A stretch of DNA of 27,069 nt from Acholeplasmataceae bacterium UBA5617 (lineage in GTDB: Bacteria > Bacillota_I > Bacilli_A > Acholeplasmatales > Acholeplasmataceae), in the NCBI GenBank assembly GCA_002424575.1, contig DIKN01000126.1, positions 1 to 27,069 on the forward strand, in the 5' to 3' direction. Under the pieces are notes generated by a model. The model did no database searches. It was not told the origin of the DNA and was given only the letters and a program-made list of their open reading frames with translations. Position 1 is the stretch's first letter. Every line of letters starts with the position of its first letter. This document shows, piece by piece, positions 1-6,937 of this stretch. The position numbers and the translations under genes are program-made.

Positions 1-126
1 ACACCAAGTATTAAACTTCTAGAAAAGCTCAAGATGAAACAAGAAGGTCATTTAAGAGAAGCTCGATTAATCGATGGCGAATGGGCAGATGAAAAAGTGT
101 TTTCCTTATTACAATTAGAAGCATAA
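1..126 (+). CDS. GNAT acetyltransferase, C-terminal end (partial)
   Basis: The window opens inside this gene; 41 codons are visible before TAA at 124-126. The residues run from a Ser-x-x-leu-leu-glu-lys stretch through KQEGHLRE to a GEWADEKVFSLL end. This is the usual C-terminus of RimJ/RimL-type GNAT N-acetyltransferases, where the segment closes the acetyl-CoA fold. The substrate cannot be told from this part. A weak hairpin follows at 185-211. Confidence 0.75.
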   Translation, partial: TPSIKLLEKLKMKQEGHLREARLIDGEWADEKVFSLLQLEA

Positions 127-156
127 ATGATGTTACGTAAAATCTTTGTTTAAGTA

Positions 157-165
157 TGCTATAAA
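157..165 (+). promoter_or_regulatory. Putative extended -10 promoter for the J-protein gene, with upstream palindrome
   Basis: TGCTATAAA reads as an extended -10 element (TGn plus TATAAA). A perfect TTACGTAA palindrome lies upstream at 133-140, about 35 bases before the inferred start of transcription. The same 8-mer sits in the MerR promoter at 2733-2740. No convincing -35 box is seen. Confidence 0.35.
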
Positions 166-184
166 ATATTAAACGAAAAGACAT

Positions 185-211
185 AGAGCTGATGAAAGTA
201 TTCATAGCTTT
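185..211 (+). terminator. Weak hairpin, possible terminator or leader stem
   Basis: AGAGCT-g-ATGAA pairs with TTCAT-AGCTTT around an AGTA loop, with one bulged base. The T-run (GAATTTTT) is offset by several bases, so termination is uncertain. It lies in the leader of the next gene if the promoter near 160 is used. Confidence 0.25.
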
Positions 212-275
212 AGTTGAATTTTTATAAACAACTTATGAAGCAGAGTACAAAGTTCATCCAATGAAAGAGGTGTAA

Positions 276-1355
276 ATGATGCTTGATATGCTATCATTAT
301 TTATTAAAGGTGTCTTTATTGTTGAAGGGTCTGGTACTCGAGGTATTTTAAGAGAACTATTCATCAGATTGAACGATGAGTTAAGTCAAGAATATACCCA
401 AGAGCAACTCGATTATGGCATTGTGAAAGAATTCTCCTACAAAAATTTTGTTTATTATCACAAATTGATTCCTCTCAAAGAAATAAAAGGTGTCATCAAC
501 ACAACCTTAGGGGAATCGTATATCGATGTCGAATTCGAATTAGACTCTGTTTATGAGAATATATTAAAAAATATAAATAACACTGATATGATTGATTTCA
601 GTTTTTTGTTTCTCCGCGTTAAGCACATCCGCATCCATTTTGGGGATTTTTTGAAAATGATATTTCCTCATTCTAACATAAATAAAATTAAACTCATAAA
701 AGCCACTTATATTAAAGATAAGATTAATCTTGAAACTGTGTATTCATGCCGAATGACGAATGAAAAAGAAAGCAAGAAAATTCAGAAAGTTAGATATGGG
801 CAAAAACCTACATATCACTATATCTGTGGATCTATTGATCATGCAGGTAATGTTAAAGAGATAACTGAACCACTGTATTTAGAATATATTGATGGTGAGT
901 TTGTACATAGATACTTACGAAATCTTTCTTCTCTTGAAACGCTATACTTTGATATTCTAAAGCAGAAGCAAAAAGAAGCAGAGCGAATTGAAAAGGAAAA
1001 AAATGAACGCATTCGGCAAGAAAAAATAAGAGCTGAGGAAGAGCAAAAACGTAGAGATGCTGAAACAGAGAGTGAACGACGAGCGAGAATTTATTCTCAA
1101 TCACCTAAAGATAAAACAAAAATCGACCACTACCAATTATTAGGTGTGTCCTTTACAGCATCTGTTCAGGAAATTCGAGAATCATATTTAAAAATTGTTA
1201 AAAAAATTCATCCAGATGTCACTCATGATGATTTCTATCATCAACTTACTGTAAGCATTAACCATGCATATGAAACGCTGATTGATCAAGAAAGACGCTT
1301 AGCATACGATATTGAACTCATTAATCAAATCACGAAAAAAGTAAAAATTATTTAA
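276..1355 (+). CDS. J-domain (DnaJ-like) protein with unrecognised N-terminal domain
   Basis: The protein has 359 residues. The last 80 form a J domain: DHYQLLGV at about 284-291, helix II, the invariant HPD at 312-314, then a helix ending in RRLAYD. J domains dock on DnaK/Hsp70 and stimulate its ATPase. A charged Lys/Glu/Arg-rich stretch at about 226-275 should form a long helix or coiled coil. Residues 1-225 are a globular region I do not recognise; there is no Gly/Phe region or zinc finger, so this is not DnaJ itself. A C-terminal J domain is the reverse of DnaJ order and suggests a specialised co-chaperone that brings an N-terminal client-binding part to Hsp70. The start is supported by AAAGAGG at 264-270. 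The gene stands alone, 101 bases before a nuclease-like gene. Confidence 0.8.
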   Translation: MMLDMLSLFIKGVFIVEGSGTRGILRELFIRLNDELSQEYTQEQLDYGIVKEFSYKNFVYYHKLIPLKEIKGVINTTLGESYIDVEFELDSVYENILKNINNTDMIDFSFLFLRVKHIRIHFGDFLKMIFPHSNINKIKLIKATYIKDKINLETVYSCRMTNEKESKKIQKVRYGQKPTYHYICGSIDHAGNVKEITEPLYLEYIDGEFVHRYLRNLSSLETLYFDILKQKQKEAERIEKEKNERIRQEKIRAEEEQKRRDAETESERRARIYSQSPKDKTKIDHYQLLGVSFTASVQEIRESYLKIVKKIHPDVTHDDFYHQLTVSINHAYETLIDQERRLAYDIELINQITKKVKII

Positions 1356-1456
1356 ATATCGTTCAATATTGGATTACAGTATAATTGAGTCAAACGAGTT
1401 CATTACATTCTATCTTTAGCGTGCAAGGGTCTTAAGTAAAGGAGATATATACATAA

Positions 1457-2458
1457 ATGACACATAAGGAAAAGTGGGAAAAGATAGTTGAATTACACTT
1501 ACAGCAACAATATTTAAGAGAAGAAATTGTTCAAAAGACATGGGAAAATATCTTTTCTCAATTATTCGGTTACACTACACTTTTTGATGAAATCGATATA
1601 CAAAGATCAATTCAAGTGGGATCTACAGAAAGAGTCGTAGCTGATATTATCATTAAGGATAAGGAAAAAGATTTGTTTATAGTGGAGATTAAACAGCAAA
1701 CTTTGGATACTGGAGACAAGCAATTACTAAGCTATCTTAAACTGCTCCGTGTTGATATAGGCGTTTTAATCAACAAAAAAATCACTGTTTTTATCTTCGA
1801 CTATAAAAAACAGGATCATGAACAAATCAAATATGATGTTTTATTTGATCGAGATTCTACTGATGGCGAATTATTTGTTGAGCTGTTTTCGAAACCTTTT
1901 CAATCGGAACGTGTACGTGAATTAATTATTCAAAAAAAGAATAGTAATAAACATGTACAAGAAATCAAAGAACTATTAAATGAAGAATATATTCGTGATT
2001 TATTCAAGGCAGAGTTGAGTAAAAAGTATAGTCAAAATGAGATTATTGAAGCCTTAAAACAGATAGAATTCAAGATAAGTGAAAAGCACAAAATAGTTGA
2101 TAAGAAAGATCCTTTACCTGATCCTATATCAAGACCCACCAAGATTGGTCAGGTCGTTCAAAACTTTTTTTCTAAGGCCTCTCGTGAAAACTCTATATCA
2201 AAAGAGTTGATACAAAAATTGTGTGACAAGAATTACTGTAATCTAAAATTTAACATCAGTTTAGCTGTTCTTAAAGAAGTTTTCGACCTAAATCAGATTG
2301 ACATTCTCAGAAAAGATAGCCATGGCTATGCAAGATATTACAAAGAACTTTATAAATATAATGGGAAAATATACATTCTCTGTTCTCAATGGACTACGGC
2401 ACATGAGCGAAAATTCTATGAATGGAAAAGATTGTTTGAAGCAAATATTATCACTTAA
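1457..2458 (+). CDS. PD-(D/E)XK nuclease-like protein (HsdR N-terminal-type domain)
   Basis: The protein has 333 residues. Residues about 20-130 look like the type I restriction enzyme R-subunit N-terminal nuclease fold. The catalytic pattern is Asp63 in VADIII, then Glu77-Ile-Lys79 in IVEIKQ, and a Gln-Leu-x-x-Tyr stretch at 89-93 matches the extra motif of such nucleases. No helicase domain follows, so it is not a full HsdR. Residues about 140-215 are helical and charged. The C-terminal 100 residues end with an aromatic module (RYYKELYKYNGKIYILCSQW) of a kind seen at the end of other restriction-type proteins. The role is probably DNA cleavage in defence or a mobile element, but this is inferred from the fold only. 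AAAGGAG lies at 1438-1444. No methylase is next to it. Confidence 0.7.
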   Translation: MTHKEKWEKIVELHLQQQYLREEIVQKTWENIFSQLFGYTTLFDEIDIQRSIQVGSTERVVADIIIKDKEKDLFIVEIKQQTLDTGDKQLLSYLKLLRVDIGVLINKKITVFIFDYKKQDHEQIKYDVLFDRDSTDGELFVELFSKPFQSERVRELIIQKKNSNKHVQEIKELLNEEYIRDLFKAELSKKYSQNEIIEALKQIEFKISEKHKIVDKKDPLPDPISRPTKIGQVVQNFFSKASRENSISKELIQKLCDKNYCNLKFNISLAVLKEVFDLNQIDILRKDSHGYARYYKELYKYNGKIYILCSQWTTAHERKFYEWKRLFEANIIT

Positions 2459-2530
2459 AAAGTTTTCTATGCATGATATATAAAGGCGTTTATGAAGCGA
2501 AATGCCTATACAATAACTCGAGTATTATGA

Positions 2531-2560
2531 GAAACTCTACTACAATGGTGGGGTTTTTCT
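2531..2560 (+). terminator. Putative intrinsic terminator after the nuclease gene
   Basis: AAACTCTAC (2532-2540) pairs with GTGGGGTTT (2548-2556) using some G-U pairs, with a 7-base loop and a short T-run. Confidence 0.55.
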
Positions 2561-2723
2561 ATATATACATGCATACATTTGAAATTCAACAACAAATTTT
2601 ACATAGCGATTAACACTTTAATCATTTGTCTAGATAGAATTATTAATTCCAAACTTAGATTTCATTGAATTTTTACCCCAATTACAGGAAACTAAAAAAA
2701 TTTAAAATTTCTACTTAAAAGTA

Positions 2724-2751
2724 TTGACAGTATTACGTAACTGTGTATAAT
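2724..2751 (+). promoter_or_regulatory. Promoter and likely autoregulatory operator of the MerR/VIT-VWA operon
   Basis: TTGACA (2724-2729) and TATAAT (2746-2751) are both perfect boxes with a 16-base spacer. The spacer region carries TTACGTAA (2733-2740) and an ACAGT...ACTGT inverted repeat (2727-2731/2740-2744). A dyad between -35 and -10 is where MerR proteins bind, although MerR promoters usually have 19-20 base spacers. Confidence 0.7.
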
Positions 2752-2795
2752 ATATGTGTAAATACAATTTATCGCGGTGTAAAGGAGGTAAAAGC

Positions 2796-3194
2796 ATGGA
2801 AAAAACTAAATATAAAATCAGTGAACTAGCTGAAGTTGCTGGTGTTACTGTACGAACAATTAGATATTATGTAAGCAAAGGCTTACTGACACCACCTGTG
2901 GAAGATGGTATGTATAGTATGTATTCAGAAGCTAACCTGAAAGAGTTGAAGTTGATTAAAGCATATCAAGAACAGTATTTGCCACTTGATGTCATCAGAG
3001 AAAAACTACTTCAAGGAGAAACGGGTGATGATGTTGATCTAAAAGCAATCGATGATCAAAATGAGACAGAGTTTCTTTATCGAAAGGTACTCGTTATACC
3101 GGGCGTAGAGTTGAATGTAAGAGAAGATGTATTAGATAAAGAAAAGGTTGAAGTTTTAGTCAACTATATGAAGAAAATAATCAGTAACATCTAA
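2796..3194 (+). CDS. MerR-family transcriptional regulator
   Basis: The protein has 132 residues. The N-terminal winged helix (about 6-75) has the family signature: ISELAEVAGVTVRTIRYY, then KGLLTPP, then an Arg-poor wing with SMYSEANLKEL. The remaining 55 residues hold a short helical part and a KVLVIPGVELNVRED segment. They lack the metal-binding cysteines of CueR/ZntR types, so the signal is unknown. AAAGGAGG at 2781-2788 fixes the start at 2796; a frame open from 2754 has no ribosome site and would begin at the promoter. The VIT-VWA gene follows 13 bases downstream, so the two are co-transcribed and the VWA protein may be the regulator's partner or target. Autoregulation through the dyad in its own promoter is likely. 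Confidence 0.85.
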   Translation: MEKTKYKISELAEVAGVTVRTIRYYVSKGLLTPPVEDGMYSMYSEANLKELKLIKAYQEQYLPLDVIREKLLQGETGDDVDLKAIDDQNETEFLYRKVLVIPGVELNVREDVLDKEKVEVLVNYMKKIISNI

Positions 3195-3207
3195 TTGGAG
3201 AGAATCT

Positions 3208-5247
3208 ATGGAAAATAAAGTCAATAAAAAAGAAGTGCTTTACAATATTTTAGATCAAGAAAGTCATATATCACTGACCAAAGTGATTTATACAGGTAAT
3301 ATCGTTGGCAAGTTTAATACATGGAGAGTTGAACAAGAATATTTAAACTTAAATATGGATCAGTCTGTTGAAATTTATTATACATTCCCGTTAAAATCTG
3401 GTGCAACCGTCACATCATTTGAAGCAAACATTGGTGATAAAGTCATCAAAGGGATTGTCAAGGAAAAACAGCAAGCTTATAAAGAGTATCAACATGCGAT
3501 CGCTTTAGGCAATTCTGCTTATATGATGGAAAGATTTGAATCTAACATGTTCAAAATATCGTTGGGTCGCGTCATGCCAGATGAACTTGTAAAAATCACC
3601 ATTGCGTACATCGAAATGTGTGATGTCTATGACAACCATATTGATCTGTTCATACCAACATTAGTTGGGCAAAGATATCAGGATGTGATCTCAAATAATT
3701 TATCACGAGAAGACAGGGTCAGTTATACATGCGATTTTGTTATAAACATGAATGGGAACTTATCAGTTAAAGATGTTAATTCAAGTTCACATAAAATTAA
3801 GGTTACGAACAATAAACAAGTCATCAGTTTAATCAACCGTATGAATCGTGATTTTAAACTTGCAATCGAATTGAATAAAGAATTTAAAACAACTGCACTT
3901 GTGAATGGGCAGTATCTCTTCATTGATATCATACCAGAATTAGAAGAACCTAAGGAAAGGGTTCAAAAAAAATACGTATTTGTGATCGATAGATCAGGTT
4001 CAATGGAAGGAAGAAATATTCATGCAGTCAAAGATTTGCTGAAGGCTGTATTAGCACAATTAGAATCGGATGACTTGATCGAAATCATATCATTTGGAAG
4101 TGATCACATTCCACTGTTTCATTCATTAAAAATGGTTGGTCATGTAAGAAAAGAATTAAATAAATATATTAGTGTACTGGATGCTGATATGGGCGGAACA
4201 GAATTACTGAGTGCACTGGAAACTTCACTTTCCTATTCATGTGATGCGAATATCATCGTCATTACAGATGGTCAAGTAGGTAATGAAGATGACATATGTA
4301 ATCAAATTGCCCATAAGGTTCACAGCAACCACTTGTTTTTATTTGGTTTAGATATGAATGTGAATACGTCATTTCTAGACAAGATTTCAAAAGTAGGACA
4401 CGGAAAAGCTTATTATTTTGCACCCGATGAAGGCAATTATACAGACAAATTGATCAGAGCTTTTTCGAACATCAATGGTATGATTTCATCTCAAGTCAAA
4501 CTCACTACAAAGAATAAAGAATTGGATCGTTACATCTACTCCGACACGTTATTCAACAATGAATATTGGACAGCTATGTTAAAACTTGACAGTCTTAAAG
4601 AAGATATTGTTGTTACGGTGGATGGTAAAGAGATCATCATCAAAAATGAAGAAATCAAACCTACAGATATTGAACTAAATAAAGTTTTCGCAACATGTAA
4701 AATAGGTTATTATGAATCATTGATGAATAGAGATCATATCAATACCGAGGGTTATAAAGATTTAATGATCAAAATGGCTATTGAAAATCAAATCGATTCA
4801 AAGTACACGTCATTTTTAGCCATTAATGAAAGAGATCAAAAAGTTTATGATGTGCCACAAATTGAAGAAACACCAGTTGAACATAGTTTTGATCATGAGC
4901 CAGTGATGTCTTATTGTAAATTCTTTGACTTACATGATGACTCGAATATTTCTCCTAGTGAAATATCTCCAAGATCAAAGAAGCCATCACTTGTGAACTT
5001 GATGATAATTAATGACTATTTAGATAATAAACTTACTCAACTTGTTGAAGTGTTAGTATTAAAAAGGGTAAATAAACCAATAACACTAATAAGAGAAATT
5101 AATCATATAATAAAGACATTTGATTCTAATGATATCATATCAAATAAAACCAAAGAATTAATCAATAGAATTAAAACTCTTAATGAGTCGATTTATAATC
5201 AATTATTTGTTGGTGTGGAAGACGCGAAAAAGAAACTGTTTAACTAG
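3208..5247 (+). CDS. VIT and VWA domain protein
   Basis: The protein has 679 residues. Residues about 15-140 form a VIT domain (vault/inter-alpha-trypsin type; EIYYTFPLKSGATVTSFEA and KEKQQAYKEYQHA are characteristic). Residues about 256-425 form a von Willebrand A domain with an intact metal site: Asp261-x-Ser263-x-Ser265, Thr331 in GGTE and Asp354 in ITDGQ. The last 250 residues are beta-rich then helical and unassigned. There is no signal peptide or membrane segment, so the protein is cytoplasmic. VWA domains bind protein partners through the metal, so a scaffold or assembly role is likely. It follows the MerR gene by 13 bases with GGAGAG upstream. The link to a MerR regulator and a downstream sigma factor suggests regulatory signalling, but no function can be assigned. 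Confidence 0.85.
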   Translation: MENKVNKKEVLYNILDQESHISLTKVIYTGNIVGKFNTWRVEQEYLNLNMDQSVEIYYTFPLKSGATVTSFEANIGDKVIKGIVKEKQQAYKEYQHAIALGNSAYMMERFESNMFKISLGRVMPDELVKITIAYIEMCDVYDNHIDLFIPTLVGQRYQDVISNNLSREDRVSYTCDFVINMNGNLSVKDVNSSSHKIKVTNNKQVISLINRMNRDFKLAIELNKEFKTTALVNGQYLFIDIIPELEEPKERVQKKYVFVIDRSGSMEGRNIHAVKDLLKAVLAQLESDDLIEIISFGSDHIPLFHSLKMVGHVRKELNKYISVLDADMGGTELLSALETSLSYSCDANIIVITDGQVGNEDDICNQIAHKVHSNHLFLFGLDMNVNTSFLDKISKVGHGKAYYFAPDEGNYTDKLIRAFSNINGMISSQVKLTTKNKELDRYIYSDTLFNNEYWTAMLKLDSLKEDIVVTVDGKEIIIKNEEIKPTDIELNKVFATCKIGYYESLMNRDHINTEGYKDLMIKMAIENQIDSKYTSFLAINERDQKVYDVPQIEETPVEHSFDHEPVMSYCKFFDLHDDSNISPSEISPRSKKPSLVNLMIINDYLDNKLTQLVEVLVLKRVNKPITLIREINHIIKTFDSNDIISNKTKELINRIKTLNESIYNQLFVGVEDAKKKLFN

Positions 5248-5298
5248 CATAAAATGACTTATTTTATTGCATTCCATAAAAATAACACTTTATACCTC

Positions 5299-5326
5299 TT
5301 GACAAGACTTTTTGAATGGGTATAAT
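5299..5326 (+). promoter_or_regulatory. Promoter of the sigma factor gene
   Basis: TTGACA (5299-5304) and TATAAT (5321-5326) are perfect boxes separated by 16 bases. The sigma gene therefore has its own vegetative promoter, 119 bases after the VWA gene ends. Confidence 0.75.
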
Positions 5327-5365
5327 TCATGTATTAGTCTGTAAAAATGAATAAGGAGAAACCAA

Positions 5366-6274
5366 TTGGAACAGGAAAAAGAACCTACTATTTTCGAACT
5401 GGAGAAACTTGAAAATGAATTGTCAACATCACAAGATCTTTTTAGTATAAGTGATTCGATAAGGATCTATTTAAGAGATATTGGTTTGATTAAACTGCTC
5501 ACAAGAGAGGAAGAAATCGAACTTGCTAAATTGATAGTTATAGCTCGTGATTCCGCTGATGAAAAAGTGGTTAAGCAAGGTAAAGAAGCAAGAAACATAT
5601 TAATAGAAGCAAATCTTAGATTGGTTGTGAGTATTGCTAAGAAATATGCATATTCCAATCTTTCATTGATGGATCTCATCCAAGAAGGCAATATGGGATT
5701 GCTTCATGCTGTAGATAAATATGATTATGAAAAGGGATTTAAGTTTTCCACATATGCAACCTGGTGGATCAGACAATCGGTGACACGCTCTATCTCCAAA
5801 CTTTCAAGCACCATTTATTATCCGGTACATTTTAACGAAGCAGTGTCTTTGGTTAGAAGAGTTAAAAGGAATTATATGAATGATTATGGTAAAGAACCAA
5901 GCATTGAAACATTATCCGAAATAACTAAAATATCAATTGCTACATTAAAAATGATTGAACTTAACAAAGATGTTGTCTTATCATTGGATAATCCAAATGG
6001 AGATGATAATTCTTTGCCTACACATTTGACAAAAGATTCGAATAATCTAAATCCTGAAGAGCACGAAAAATTAAAAGAACTTGAAGAATTCGTGTATAAA
6101 ACTCTCCAAGAATTAGATGAAAGGGAACGAATGATTATCAAAATGAGATTTGGTATAGAATGTGAAGAAAAAACACTGGGGGAAATCGGTCAGGTTCTAG
6201 GTATCACAAGAGAACGAGTTAGACAAATAGAACAAAGAGCAATTAATAAATTGCGTAAAATAATAGCAACTTAG
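5366..6274 (+). CDS. RNA polymerase sigma-70 factor, SigA-like (group 2)
   Basis: The protein has 302 residues. It shows region 1.2 (DSIRIYLRDIGLIKLL, about 30-45), region 2 with ANLRLVVSIAKKY, DLIQEGN (103-109) and YATWWIRQ (130-137), region 3 (about 155-230) and region 4 with the helix-turn-helix LGEIGQVLGITRERVRQIEQ (281-300). The region 2.4 and 4.2 helices match the primary sigma, so it should read TTGACA/TATAAT promoters. It lacks the long acidic region 1.1, and regions 3-4 diverge (for example NPNGDDNSLPTH), which points to an accessory group 2 factor. The start is TTG at 5366, placed 8 bases after AAGGAG (5353-5358); no ATG fits. Its position after a MerR/VIT-VWA unit suggests a stress or element-specific regulon. 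It could also be the only RpoD, but it is short for that. Confidence 0.85.
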   Translation: MEQEKEPTIFELEKLENELSTSQDLFSISDSIRIYLRDIGLIKLLTREEEIELAKLIVIARDSADEKVVKQGKEARNILIEANLRLVVSIAKKYAYSNLSLMDLIQEGNMGLLHAVDKYDYEKGFKFSTYATWWIRQSVTRSISKLSSTIYYPVHFNEAVSLVRRVKRNYMNDYGKEPSIETLSEITKISIATLKMIELNKDVVLSLDNPNGDDNSLPTHLTKDSNNLNPEEHEKLKELEEFVYKTLQELDERERMIIKMRFGIECEEKTLGEIGQVLGITRERVRQIEQRAINKLRKIIAT

Positions 6275-6277
6275 AAT

Positions 6278-6291
6278 TTATCCATGGATAA
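6278..6291. repeat. Perfect 14-base palindrome after the sigma gene
   Basis: TTATCCATGGATAA lies 3 bases past the sigma stop codon. With no loop or T-run it is not a terminator; it may be a protein site or chance. Confidence 0.4.
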
Positions 6292-6399
6292 TCAGAATAA
6301 CAATATATCAGGTATAAGAAATTTATCTACAACTCTCTAGTATTTAAATTTCAAAAACGTCAAATTATACGTTGATTAAGTGAACAAGGTTTAAAAGAA

Positions 6400-6428
6400 T
6401 AGACAAAGCAAAAACCCTTATTTATACT
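6400..6428 (+). promoter_or_regulatory. Putative promoter of the 103-residue protein gene
   Basis: TAGACA (6400-6405) and TATACT (6423-6428) are spaced by 17 bases, giving a leader of about 55 bases. Confidence 0.5.
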
Positions 6429-6488
6429 ATGATGATAGCATTGTAGTTACCCAAAGTTCAAACAGATTACGAAAAGAGGAGATCTATT

Positions 6489-6800
6489 ATGAAGTGGTAT
6501 GCAATTGAAGACAAAATATGTTGTTTGGTATTCATTAAGAATCATGTATTAAATGAGTCTATATTATTAGAATCAATCAAAGAGGCACAACACTATGGTG
6601 TTGATAAAAAAGAAAGTAGTATACGAATGAAGTTTAGTAATATTGCAACACTATGTGATGAATATGGGATTAAAATATCGAATAACATCAAGCGATTGGA
6701 ACATTATTCAATACAAAATCAACAAGAGTTTGAATCTGTCTTAGATTTTTCATTTGGAGATATTGTCTTAGAATTAAATAGAATTAAATCTCAGAAATAG
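6489..6800 (+). CDS. Small protein of unknown function, possibly defence-related
   Basis: The protein has 103 residues and no signal peptide or membrane segment. It appears mostly helical. The centre (KKESSIRMKFSNIATL, about 40-55) resembles the SxxMKLxN segment of helical N-terminal domains found on HNH and Mrr-type nucleases, here without any nuclease part. That resemblance is from memory and weak. GAGGAG at 6476-6481 supports the start. It is a single-gene unit between its own promoter and a terminator. It may be an immunity, adaptor or cast-off domain protein; I cannot assign a role. Confidence 0.6.
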   Translation: MKWYAIEDKICCLVFIKNHVLNESILLESIKEAQHYGVDKKESSIRMKFSNIATLCDEYGIKISNNIKRLEHYSIQNQQEFESVLDFSFGDIVLELNRIKSQK

Positions 6801-6859
6801 AGATGTAATTATAACGAAAAAAATAACCTTATCGGGGTTGAAAATTTGTATTAGAAATT

Positions 6860-6889
6860 AATACGAGTCGATAGATTCGTATTTTTTTA
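6860..6889 (+). terminator. Intrinsic terminator
   Basis: AATACGA (6860-6866) pairs with TCGTATT (6877-6883), 10-base loop, followed by a run of seven T. It closes the 103-residue protein gene and insulates the next promoter. Confidence 0.85.
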
Positions 6890-6891
6890 TC

Positions 6892-6922
6892 TTGACACTG
6901 ACGTTACGTCATAGTTTATACT
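6892..6922 (+). promoter_or_regulatory. MerR-type promoter with 19-base spacer and operator
   Basis: TTGACA (6892-6897) and TATACT (6917-6922) are separated by 19 bases, the over-long spacer typical of MerR-activated promoters. The spacer holds the dyad TGACGT-T-ACGTCA (6899-6911). This is the expected autoregulatory site for the gene that starts 15 bases after the -10 box. Confidence 0.85.
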
Positions 6923-6937
6923 ATATCTGGTGATCAC

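Larger units (their letters stand above)
2459..2795. other. Intergenic stretch without a gene
   Basis: This 337-base AT-rich gap holds a terminator-like hairpin near 2531-2560 and the MerR gene promoter near 2724-2751. I see no RNA gene or further reading frame between them. Confidence 0.6.

Noticed and set aside
853..1104. Minus-strand frame opposite the J-protein coiled coil
   Set aside because: Shadow of the charged repeat in the plus-strand gene; no ribosome site or recognisable domain.
5249..5273. AT-rich inverted repeat ATAAAAT/ATTTTAT after the VIT-VWA gene
   Set aside because: Only A-T pairs and no T-run; too weak to call a terminator.
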